This document shows, piece by piece, positions 6,494 to 13,604 of a stretch of 64,000 bases of DNA (the stretch's first letter is position 1; each line of letters opens with the position of its first letter). Below the pieces are notes generated by a model. The model was not told where the DNA came from. It was given only the letters and a program-made list of their open reading frames with translations, and made no database searches. This DNA comes from an uncultured Clostridia bacterium. GTDB lineage: Bacteria > Bacillota > Clostridia > Oscillospirales > Acutalibacteraceae. The position numbers were made by a program, and so were the translations under genes. The DNA is taken from NCBI GenBank assembly GCA_958436475.1, contig CAUBKG010000001.1, forward strand, positions 1-64,000. The letters are read 5' to 3'.

Positions 6494-7432
6494 ATGATCG
6501 CTTATTACAAAACTGTCGGCGGCAAGGTTCAGCAGCTCGCCGGCAAAGAGGAAAATTGCTGGATCAATGTGGTTTCTCCCACGGAATCGGAAATCAAGGA
6601 ATTGATCGATGTTTTCGGCATCGAACCGGAGTTTCTCCGCGCGTCTCTTGACGAAGAGGAATCCTCCCATATTGAAAACGAGGAAGACCACACCCTCATT
6701 ATTATGGACTTTCCCGTGGTGGAGAAAAGGGAAGAGGGCGTGTTTTATTCCACCTCCCCGATCGGCATCATCCTTCTGGAAAAATACCTCTTTACCATCA
6801 GCCTCAAGGAAAACCCGATCATTCAGGAATTCTGCAGCGGTATGGTGAAAAATGTGCAGACCGCCCACAGGACGCAGTTTGTGCTTCATCTGCTTTTCCG
6901 CATGGCCAACCGCTTCCTGCAATACCTAAAGCAGATCGATAAGGTTTCAGACTTTCTCGAAAAACAGCTCCGCAAATCCATGCGGAATAAGGAGCTCGTT
7001 CAACTGCTCGACCTGGAAAAATCGCTCGTCTATTTCCAAACCTCGCTCAAATCAGATGAAACCACGCTGGAAAAGCTTTTGCGCGGTCGTTATATCAAGC
7101 TGTATGACGACGACCAGGACCTGCTCGAAGATGTGCTGATCGAAATCAAGCAGGCTATTGAAATGTCTAATATTTACCTCAGCATCCTTTCCGGCACGAT
7201 GGATGCGTTTGCTTCTGTTATTTCCAACAACTTGAATATTGTGATGAAGGTGCTCACGTCCATCACGATCGTCATGGCCATTCCCACCATGATCTTCAGC
7301 TTTTATGGAATGAATATCGGTGAAAACGTGGGGCTGCCGTTTGCGGGCAATTATTTGTTCCCGCTGGGTATCTCCTTGGTCGCTACCGTGGCGGCGGGCA
7401 TCATTCTTTATAAGAAAGAAATGTTCCGCTGA
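6494..7432 (+). CDS. corA: CorA family magnesium transporter
   Basis: A 312-residue CorA-type channel for magnesium (and possibly cobalt or nickel). The large N-terminal cytoplasmic domain (1 to about 245) includes a long helix with many acidic residues. Two C-terminal helices follow, with the hallmark YGMN loop near residue 274 (FSFYGMNIGENVGLPF) and a positively charged C-terminal tail. The start follows AAGGTG. The gene has its own promoter and is preceded by a translated 28-codon leader (6395-6481) that is likely to regulate it. A strong terminator follows. Confidence 0.9.
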   Translation: MIAYYKTVGGKVQQLAGKEENCWINVVSPTESEIKELIDVFGIEPEFLRASLDEEESSHIENEEDHTLIIMDFPVVEKREEGVFYSTSPIGIILLEKYLFTISLKENPIIQEFCSGMVKNVQTAHRTQFVLHLLFRMANRFLQYLKQIDKVSDFLEKQLRKSMRNKELVQLLDLEKSLVYFQTSLKSDETTLEKLLRGRYIKLYDDDQDLLEDVLIEIKQAIEMSNIYLSILSGTMDAFASVISNNLNIVMKVLTSITIVMAIPTMIFSFYGMNIGENVGLPFAGNYLFPLGISLVATVAAGIILYKKEMFR

Positions 7433-7455
7433 TTTGCCTCTAAAAAACATAAAAG

Positions 7456-7499
7456 AAAAAAGCGTTTCTCCCAAATGCAAGAGGGAGAAACGCTTTTTT
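7456..7499 (+). terminator. Intrinsic terminator, bidirectional
   Basis: AAAAAGCGTTTCTCCC pairs perfectly with GGGAGAAACGCTTTTT around a 10-base loop. It separates corA from the minus-strand small cysteine-rich gene. Confidence 0.9.
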
Positions 7500-7520
7500 G
7501 TTCTTTGGGGAAGAACCTGC

Positions 7521-7703
7521 TCACTGCAGTGCCGCTGTGCCGCTCGCTCCGGCTGTTTTTTTCTGCTGCCGAGGAAGCTCCTCGCGGCAGACAAAATGGA
7601 TGCAGCCGTTGCCCTTGTTGTTTGTAACGCTTCCCGGTGTATCCAGATTACAGTAGCCTTCGGTTTGATAAATGCAATTTTCCGAACAGGGAATCAGGCA
7701 CAT
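7521..7703 (-). CDS. Small cysteine-rich protein of unknown function
   Basis: A 60-residue protein with six cysteines, five of them in the first 36 residues (CLIPCSENC, GYCNLD, GCIHFVC). Similar short Cys-rich proteins occur in Clostridia, but I cannot name a family with certainty; the spacing resembles DUF1540-like metal-binding proteins. GGAGGTG lies seven bases before the ATG, which is strong support that it is translated. The C-terminal 20 residues are low complexity. It is convergent with corA and divergent from the membrane-fusion-protein gene. Confidence 0.7.
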   Translation of the reverse strand: MCLIPCSENCIYQTEGYCNLDTPGSVTNNKGNGCIHFVCREELPRQQKKTAGASGTAALQ

Positions 7704-7835
7704 TTGCCTACACCTCCGATTATATTCTAGTATCCGGACGGAATGGCATTTTATTCAGAAAAGTAGCGATAATAAAACCCCAAAAAGCTGAAACAATAGA
7801 GTAGAGATTTGATTAGTATTGGGGCGGCTGATGGA

Positions 7836-8819
7836 ATGAAGAAACGGTATGTTTTGTTGTTTGGAGCAACGCTGCTGCTGCTTGCAGCGCTGCTGTGGGT
7901 TCAACATAATTTTGAAGCGGGAATCACCAAAGTAACTTACAGCCCTTTGAGCTGGCAGGAAATGGACTTTACCGTGAGTGGAAGCGGAAAAATCAGAAAC
8001 GCCGTGCAGTATGATATCGATCCCAAAACGCCGGTCTGCGCTACCAATGTGCTGGTAGAGGTGGGAGACTATGTGGAAAAGGGCGATAAATTGATCGAAA
8101 TAAACCGCGAAGAAACGGTTTCAACGATCTTAAACAGCGCAAAGGCACTGGAAGCGTTTTCTTCGGACACAAATCCGTTAACGGAAAAGCTGGCCGAATA
8201 CGCGAGCCGATATGGCGATAATTTGGAGGACGCCATTCCCGAATGCTATTATGCCCCGGAAAGCGGCTACGTTTCGGCGGTAAACATCAGCAGCGGGGAA
8301 ATCAGCGATACGCTCAATCCTCTCATTACGATCTCCGATACCGGCATGCTGCGTGCGGCGGTGAACGTGAGGGAAGAGGATATTGCCTCCATTCAGGTTG
8401 GTCAGAAGGTCACCATAACCGGCAGCGGCTTTGCAGGCTGCACGATCCCGGGAACCGTATCAAAAATTTCTCCCTCTGCCAAGCAGGTGCTGGATACCAC
8501 CACGCGGAAGACAGTGGTGGAAGTTCTCGTAGACGTGGACAATGAAGACAATATTTTAAAACCGGGTTTCAGCGTGAATGCAGAAATTGCCACGGCCGAT
8601 CCGAAGCAGGTGCTGTGCGTTCCCTATGAAGCGGTCGATCAGGAAGGCGAAGCGGAGTTCGTTTATATTGTGGAAGGAAACCGAGCGCGTAAGAAATATA
8701 TATTGACCGGCAATGAGCTGGAAAGCGGCTTTGAAGTGATAAGCGGGCTTTTCTCCTCCGACGTCGTCGTCACCAACCCGGGAGCGGTTCCGTATTCCGG
8801 CGCGCTCATCCGATTATGA
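7836..8819 (+). CDS. Membrane-fusion (periplasmic adaptor-like) protein
   Basis: A 327-residue HlyD/MacA-type adaptor. Residues 1-20 form an N-terminal hydrophobic anchor (KKRYVLLFGATLLLLAALLW). VLVEVGDYVEKGDKLIEINRE begins the biotinyl/lipoyl-like domain (quoted in part: EVGDYVEKGDKLIEI). A short helical part follows, then a beta-barrel region with VREEDIASIQVGQKVTI and a C-terminal domain with CVPYEAV. In Gram-positives such proteins work with FtsX-type ABC permeases to move peptides, drugs or lipids. The permease gene follows after 16 bases, but no ATPase gene is present. ATG 7836 was chosen because it begins the anchor; the frame is open from TTG 7809 and neither start has a strong ribosome site. 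Confidence 0.8.
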   Translation: MKKRYVLLFGATLLLLAALLWVQHNFEAGITKVTYSPLSWQEMDFTVSGSGKIRNAVQYDIDPKTPVCATNVLVEVGDYVEKGDKLIEINREETVSTILNSAKALEAFSSDTNPLTEKLAEYASRYGDNLEDAIPECYYAPESGYVSAVNISSGEISDTLNPLITISDTGMLRAAVNVREEDIASIQVGQKVTITGSGFAGCTIPGTVSKISPSAKQVLDTTTRKTVVEVLVDVDNEDNILKPGFSVNAEIATADPKQVLCVPYEAVDQEGEAEFVYIVEGNRARKKYILTGNELESGFEVISGLFSSDVVVTNPGAVPYSGALIRL

Positions 8820-8835
8820 TAAGGAGAACTTTGTC

Positions 8836-10002
8836 ATGGACGCATTTGCACTCGCCTTTAAAAACATCCGGAGGAGAAAAGTCCGCTCCTTTTTGACAAT
8901 ACTGGGCATTGCCATCGGAATCTTATCGGTGCTCGTGGTTAACTGCATCAGTGAGAACGGAAAATCCGCCATCAATGCAGAACTGGATAACCTGGGCCTC
9001 AACGGCTTGCTCATCAATTCGGATAAACTGGATGAGCTGCCGCTCAATGAAAAGGACCTGCAGGCCGTTTCCGCACAGCCTGAAATTCAGAACGCAACGC
9101 CGATCATCATGGAGACCTCCGGGGTATCCACAAAAACGCAAACGCTCGAATCCGTTTTATGGGGAGTGGACGAGGGCGCTAACCAAGTGATCTCCATGGA
9201 GCTGCTCCACGGCCGCTTTTTGAACGCGGGGGACGTGCGCGCGTCAGCTAAAGTCTGCATGATCGACAGTTCCCTGGCCGAACAAATGTACCAGCGAACC
9301 AATATCGTAGGCAAGAGCATTTCCGTTAAAATAGACAACGCTAACTATCCGGTCGAAGTGGTTGGTGTCGTACGAGCAGACAGCGGAATTCTCCAGAATG
9401 TGATCAGCGATTATATGCCTTCCTTTTTATACATGCCCTATACTACGGTTCAGGAAGCGACATACCGCGACGAAATCGATAAGATTGCAGTCAAGGTAAA
9501 GGGCGGAAGCGATGCGTCAGAAGTGGGGAATACGCTTGTGGAACGGATGAATCACACCATCAAGGTGGAAAATCTCGCTCAGCAGCGGGACAGGCTCGGA
9601 AATATGGTGGATATCGTATCGCTCGTGCTTTCGATCGTCGGGACGATTTCACTCGTCGTGGCCGGCCTTGGAATTATGACCATGATGCTGACGAGTGTGA
9701 ACGAACGCACGCGGGAAATTGGTATCAAAAAGTCAATCGGCGCGGCAAAATCAAACATTATGCTTGAATTTTTTGCGGAATCCGTTTTGATATCTGTGCT
9801 GGGATGCCTGCTTGGCGTCTCTGCGGGGCTGTTATTGATTCTCGCTGCCGGCTGGCTGCTGCACATGAATTTACTCCTCATTAGCGTAAGCACCACGATA
9901 CAAATTGTGGTGATTTCCATCGTGCTCGGCGTAGTATTCTGCGTATACCCGGCCTATAAAGCCTCCGCGCTTCGGCCTATTGAAGCGTTGAGATGCGATT
10001 GA
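8836..10002 (+). CDS. MacB/FtsX-type ABC transporter permease
   Basis: A 388-residue permease. Helix 1 is at about 15-40, following KNIRRRKVRSFLTILGIAIG, a signature of this family. A large extracellular MacB_PCD domain (about 45-250) follows, then three helices near 265-295, 312-340 and 352-375. The C terminus carries YPAYKASALRPIEALR, also typical. AAGGAG precedes the ATG. It is co-directional with the adaptor gene and almost certainly forms one exporter with it. The ATPase subunit normally encoded alongside is missing from this locus and must come from elsewhere, if the complex is an active pump. Confidence 0.85.
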   Translation: MDAFALAFKNIRRRKVRSFLTILGIAIGILSVLVVNCISENGKSAINAELDNLGLNGLLINSDKLDELPLNEKDLQAVSAQPEIQNATPIIMETSGVSTKTQTLESVLWGVDEGANQVISMELLHGRFLNAGDVRASAKVCMIDSSLAEQMYQRTNIVGKSISVKIDNANYPVEVVGVVRADSGILQNVISDYMPSFLYMPYTTVQEATYRDEIDKIAVKVKGGSDASEVGNTLVERMNHTIKVENLAQQRDRLGNMVDIVSLVLSIVGTISLVVAGLGIMTMMLTSVNERTREIGIKKSIGAAKSNIMLEFFAESVLISVLGCLLGVSAGLLLILAAGWLLHMNLLLISVSTTIQIVVISIVLGVVFCVYPAYKASALRPIEALRCD

Positions 10003-10114
10003 TGTGACGATATACAGACGATATACAAAGGAGCACCAGCCGGTTCAGGGCCATACAAGAAGATAGATAAATATAGTTCGCTGCCATGCATTACAGAAAA
10101 ATTGAAGGAACAAT
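10003..10114. other. Intergenic spacer
   Basis: This is the first part of a 342-base gap. I see no gene and no convincing terminator for the permease gene. The rest of the gap is taken up by two palindromic elements. Confidence 0.3.
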
Positions 10115-10187
10115 AATTTTCTTTCTTATCTATTTGCAGTTTCAATTGACGAAAGCAAGTGAAACATGTAAAATAAGAAAGAAAATT
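10115..10187. repeat. Long inverted repeat P1
   Basis: Outer arms AATTTTCTTTCTTAT (10115-10129) and ATAAGAAAGAAAATT (10173-10187) are a perfect 15-bp inverted repeat. Inside it, GTTTCAATTG and CAAGTGAAAC (about 10138-10164) form a second stem with one mismatch. The element abuts palindrome P2. Function is unknown. Confidence 0.8.
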
Positions 10188-10190
10188 TAA

Positions 10191-10324
10191 GGAGTTAACT
10201 TATTGGAAAATATAATATTATGACAGTCTTTGAAGGCTCCTCCCGATTATACAAAATATCCATTTTGTATAATTGGAGCAGTTTTTTCAAAGGGGCCCCC
10301 TGCCGTATATTATAAGTTAACTCC
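10191..10324. repeat. Long nested palindrome P2, MITE-like
   Basis: About 134 bases that fold back on themselves almost completely. The terminal arms GGAGTTAACTTA (10191-10202) and TAAGTTAACTCC (10313-10324) are perfect. Inside, in order, TATAATAT pairs with ATATTATA, CTTTGAA with TTCAAAG, GCTCC with GGAGC, and ATTATACAAAAT (10246-10257) with ATTTTGTATAAT (10262-10273) around a four-base loop. It ends 20 bases before the DUF115 start codon and could be a miniature mobile element or a structured leader RNA. I found no second copy in the window. Confidence 0.8.
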
Positions 10325-10344
10325 GGGATCGGAGTTTTTACATA

Positions 10345-11205
10345 TTGAACGAGACAATTAAAAGAATTAAGCATCTCATCAAAAAGCTGCTTGGTGAAAA
10401 CGGCTTTGCAAAAATCGAACGGCAAATCCGGGCGGTCTATTTGTTTTTCGTAAGGCTTCCGCAATGGCTGGTGAGTTTGTTTACCCGCTGCAATATTCCG
10501 TTAACTCCGAATGAAAATCAGCTCATTCAGCTGAAGGATTCCCATGCCGGCGAGCGCTGTTTTATTATCGGCAGCGGCCCCAGCCTTACCTTTAGTGATT
10601 TGATGCGCTTAAACGGCGAGCAAACCTTTGTATCCAATTCTTTTTATCGCTGCCTTTCTCAGGTTGATTTCCGGCCGAAATATTACTGCATCACCGATAT
10701 CAACGCAATTTACGATGAGGATGATTCCGTCGTTCGGGAAAAACTCGATATTTTTGAGCGTGTCCCTTGTGAAATCAAGTTTTTTTCCAAGGATTTGCTT
10801 CGCATCGGCGGTATCAAAACGCTTTCTCGAGTCGTTTGGTTCCGGCAAAAAAGCTACCTCTTAGATGGAAAATCAAGGAAAATGATGTATGATATGCGCC
10901 GCTGCATCACAAGCTCTTATACGGTAACGCATGCCATGATTCTAATTGCCGCCTACATGGGCTTCCGCGAGATCTATCTGCTGGGGATTGATAACAATTA
11001 TAAAAAAGACGGCAGTTACTTCATTCAGAATTACAATAATCCGGATAAGGTTTATCCCGAATTTCAGAAGGATAAAGCCACCGAGCTTTATGAATATACG
11101 GAAGAATTCACAAAACAAATCGGCGTAAAGGTTTATAACGCAACACGCGGTGGCTGCCTGGAGGCCTTTAAACGCGTGGATTTCGATGAGATAGCGGGTA
11201 TTTAA
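10345..11205 (+). CDS. DUF115 (Maf-like) protein
   Basis: A 286-residue protein with the DUF115 nucleotide-sugar-binding-like fold: ERCFIIGSGPSL near residues 70-81, then FVSNSFYRC and a later GFREIYLLGIDNNYK. DUF115 occurs in Maf motility-associated factors, which transfer nonulosonic acids to flagellin, and in other proteins of surface-glycan loci. There is no signal peptide, only a mildly hydrophobic stretch near 32-46. It is next to a convergent set of genes for a sialic-acid-like sugar, so a role in handling that sugar is a reasonable inference. The start is a TTG at 10345 with GGAG ten bases upstream; two long palindromes occupy the region before it. Confidence 0.75.
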   Translation: MNETIKRIKHLIKKLLGENGFAKIERQIRAVYLFFVRLPQWLVSLFTRCNIPLTPNENQLIQLKDSHAGERCFIIGSGPSLTFSDLMRLNGEQTFVSNSFYRCLSQVDFRPKYYCITDINAIYDEDDSVVREKLDIFERVPCEIKFFSKDLLRIGGIKTLSRVVWFRQKSYLLDGKSRKMMYDMRRCITSSYTVTHAMILIAAYMGFREIYLLGIDNNYKKDGSYFIQNYNNPDKVYPEFQKDKATELYEYTEEFTKQIGVKVYNATRGGCLEAFKRVDFDEIAGI

Positions 11206-11211
11206 AAAAGC

Positions 11212-11237
11212 GTATGGGAAATTCCCATACACTTTTT
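11212..11237. terminator. Bidirectional terminator
   Basis: GTATGGGAA and TTCCCATAC form a compact stem with A-runs on the left and T-runs on the right, between two convergent genes (DUF115 and manA). Confidence 0.75.
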
Positions 11238-11238
11238 C

Positions 11239-12249
11239 TTATTTTAAATCCTTCCACATCCGGCGGATATCTTCTTCCGAATATCCGTTTTGTAAAAGCG
11301 GAGCGGAATAATCCCGTTCAAAATCAGGCATCCAGAAAAGAATATAGGAAAGGTCGCCCTCTACGGTGTATTCGCCGGTGTCCGCCGTCAGAAAAAGCGT
11401 TTGTCCGGCAGTAACGGGGGTTCCGTCCACCGATCCATCCCCTTCCAGGCAGAAGAGAATGTGGAAGCTGTCTCCCCTGGTGTTTTCTACTGCCTTTGTA
11501 TGAGTGGAAACGCGCATGGCGGCAAAAAACTTGCAGGCGGGCCATAAAGAACGGATCACATCCGCCCCCTCCAGCACAAGCGGCATTTCGCTTTTTCCCA
11601 CTAGGCTGAAATCGCACGCCGTCATCGCCTGCTCCTTGTGAAGCGTGCGCAGCCCCGCTCGGTTTGCGGTGCGTCCCCAATCGTACACGCGGAAGGTGAT
11701 GTCCGAATTCGTCTGGATTTCGGCCAGCAGGATTCCCCGGCCCAGCGCGTGGATCATGCCGCCGGGAATGAAAAAAGCATCCCCGGTGTGGGCTGGAATC
11801 TGTTCCATCATTTCATCGATGGAAATGTCCGTGCGGTTCAGCACGTCTTCCTTCGTATATCCTTCTTTGAATCCGGCGTAAATAACGGCTCCCGGCTTTG
11901 CTTCCAGGATGATAGACATCTCATGCTTTGCCTGGATATCTCCCGTGCTGAGACGAGGATGAACCTGGATGGAAAGGTTATCGGAGGCGTCGATCAATTT
12001 GAACAGCAGCGGCAGGCTTCCGACCTTGACCTTGGGGCCGTACAGCCCTTCGCCATAGAGAAGCGAAGCCATATCGAGCGTCATGCCCGAATAGGGGCCG
12101 TTGACGATCAGGGATTGCCCGTTGGGATGCGAAGAAACCTCCCAGCTTTCCCCGGTCTGCTCAAACGGAATATCACGCCCGTATTTTTCCCGCAGCATTT
12201 TGCCGCCCCAAAGGGTCTCTTTATAAAAAGGCTGTAACGTCAGAACCAT
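11239..12249 (-). CDS. manA: Class I mannose-6-phosphate isomerase
   Basis: A 336-residue cupin-type isomerase interconverting fructose-6-phosphate and mannose-6-phosphate. PFYKETLWGG at the N terminus, SIQVHP near residue 97 and KHEM shortly after supply zinc ligands, and FFIPGGMIHALGRGILLAEIQ (quoted in part: FIPGGMIHALG) carries the last zinc His and active-site residues. YDWGR follows. The length matches short bacterial class I enzymes. It starts 22 bases after the stop of the fused cytidylyltransferase/phosphatase gene on the same strand, so it is probably co-transcribed and dedicated to that pathway. This matters because mannose-6-phosphate is the acceptor for KDN-9-phosphate synthesis. 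Confidence 0.9.
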   Translation of the reverse strand: MVLTLQPFYKETLWGGKMLREKYGRDIPFEQTGESWEVSSHPNGQSLIVNGPYSGMTLDMASLLYGEGLYGPKVKVGSLPLLFKLIDASDNLSIQVHPRLSTGDIQAKHEMSIILEAKPGAVIYAGFKEGYTKEDVLNRTDISIDEMMEQIPAHTGDAFFIPGGMIHALGRGILLAEIQTNSDITFRVYDWGRTANRAGLRTLHKEQAMTACDFSLVGKSEMPLVLEGADVIRSLWPACKFFAAMRVSTHTKAVENTRGDSFHILFCLEGDGSVDGTPVTAGQTLFLTADTGEYTVEGDLSYILFWMPDFERDYSAPLLQNGYSEEDIRRMWKDLK

Positions 12250-12271
12250 TTAAGCGCTCCACTTCCCTTCT

Positions 12272-13474
12272 TCAATTGTTTTCGGTTCCGTCAAGGAGCC
12301 AGTCGATCGCCTCGCGCACGGCGCCTTCCCCGCCCCGGCGGGCGGTTACATAATGGGCTTCCGCTTTTGCGGCTTCCATCGCGTCTGCCACCGAAATGGC
12401 AATGCCTGCATAGCGCATGGGCGGGATATCGTTGACATCGTCGCCGATATAAGCGATTTCTTCCGGGGATATCCCATACTTCTCCGCGAGGCTGCGGAGC
12501 ACGGCAAGCTTATCCCGCACACCGAGGAATACCTCGTCGATATGAAGCTTTTCCGCCCGGCGCAAAACGATGGGCGTATTCTCCCCTGTAATGATGGCGG
12601 TGCGGATGCCGCGTTCCCGCAGGAAGCTGATTCCCATGCCGTCTTTCGCATTAAACTTTTTCAGCAGGTCTCCTTCGGGCGAGTAAAACATACCGCAGTC
12701 GGTCAACACGCCGTCGCAGTCAGTGGCAAACAGTTTGATTCCGGCTTTCTTCCTGGCATCCGGCAGGCTCCTGCGGCAGCGCTTCAACAGATGCTCCACA
12801 ATGACCCAATCGGCGGGCTCATCAATTTCCGTATAGGTTTCTTCGGGCATTTCGATATAGCCAATACGCCCGGAAATGCGGCACTGCGTTTCCAGCAGGT
12901 GCGCTCGGCTCGTGATATAGAATGCGCCGTTCTCCACGAGATATCCATCGAATTCCTGGCGGCGCGGGCGGGCCTGCGGATCGTAATTGACCGGTACTGC
13001 TTCACCTGCTTCCGCCCTCCAAACGAACCGTTTCTGGCGCACCACGGAAAGCACGCTGTCGTACCCTTTGGAAAAATACTGCTCCAGGCCGCGGTTCAGG
13101 TCGTCCGCGGAAAGAAGAGGGCTTGTGGCCTGCACCAGAACGATATGGGAAAAATCAAACCCGGCGGCGAACTCCAGCATGGCTGATTCGGTAGAGGCAG
13201 TATCCGCCGCGCTTTCGGCGCTTCGCCCGATGCAGACGACCTTCCCGATGTTCGTGTCAGCCTTATTTTCACGGATATAATTGCCGACGGCATCACGGAT
13301 CGCATCGCTGTCTGTGCAAACGTAGACTGCATCTGTGCGTTCGGCGGAAACCGCAGCGTCCAGTGTCCAATACAAAAGCGGACGGCCGTAAATCGGTTTG
13401 ATATTTTTCAGCGGAATAGACTTGCTTCCTCCCCGCACCGGGATAAAAACAACTGTTTTTTTATTACATTCCAT
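12272..13474 (-). CDS. Fused CMP-nonulosonate cytidylyltransferase and KdsC-type HAD phosphatase
   Basis: A 400-residue two-domain enzyme. Residues 1 to about 230 are a NeuA-type cytidylyltransferase (VVFIPVRGGSKSIPLKNIK near the start; VQATSPLLSADDL near 114), which activates a sialic-acid-like sugar with CTP. Residues from about 245 to the end are a HAD phosphatase of the KdsC class (FATDCDGVLTDCGMFYS near 249, IITGEN near 294, YIGDDVNDIPPM near 341), expected to remove a phosphate from a 9- or 8-phosphorylated keto-sugar acid. The same fusion order is seen in animal CMP-sialic acid synthetase. A phosphatase implies that the neighbouring synthase makes a phosphorylated product. AGAGG precedes the ATG. 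Confidence 0.88.
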   Translation of the reverse strand: MECNKKTVVFIPVRGGSKSIPLKNIKPIYGRPLLYWTLDAAVSAERTDAVYVCTDSDAIRDAVGNYIRENKADTNIGKVVCIGRSAESAADTASTESAMLEFAAGFDFSHIVLVQATSPLLSADDLNRGLEQYFSKGYDSVLSVVRQKRFVWRAEAGEAVPVNYDPQARPRRQEFDGYLVENGAFYITSRAHLLETQCRISGRIGYIEMPEETYTEIDEPADWVIVEHLLKRCRRSLPDARKKAGIKLFATDCDGVLTDCGMFYSPEGDLLKKFNAKDGMGISFLRERGIRTAIITGENTPIVLRRAEKLHIDEVFLGVRDKLAVLRSLAEKYGISPEEIAYIGDDVNDIPPMRYAGIAISVADAMEAAKAEAHYVTARRGGEGAVREAIDWLLDGTENN

Positions 13475-13604
13475 CTTAAAAACCTCTGTTTCGCCGCTCT
13501 GACGACGGCCTGACGGTAATATTTGCGGAGCTGTTCCGTTTCAGAAAATTCCGGCAGGAGGCCCCGTTTCTCCTGCCGGAATGCATGTTTTAGAGCGTGG
13601 GATG
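13475..13604 (-). terminator. Spacer with a strong hairpin between neuB-like and neuA-like genes
   Basis: The arms at 13547-13560 and 13570-13582 (core CCGGCAGGAG and CTCCTGCCGG, about 13 bp) form a stable stem. On the minus strand it is followed by ATTTTC. It may be a partial terminator that sets lower expression of the downstream genes, or an RNA-processing site. No gene is present. Confidence 0.55.
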
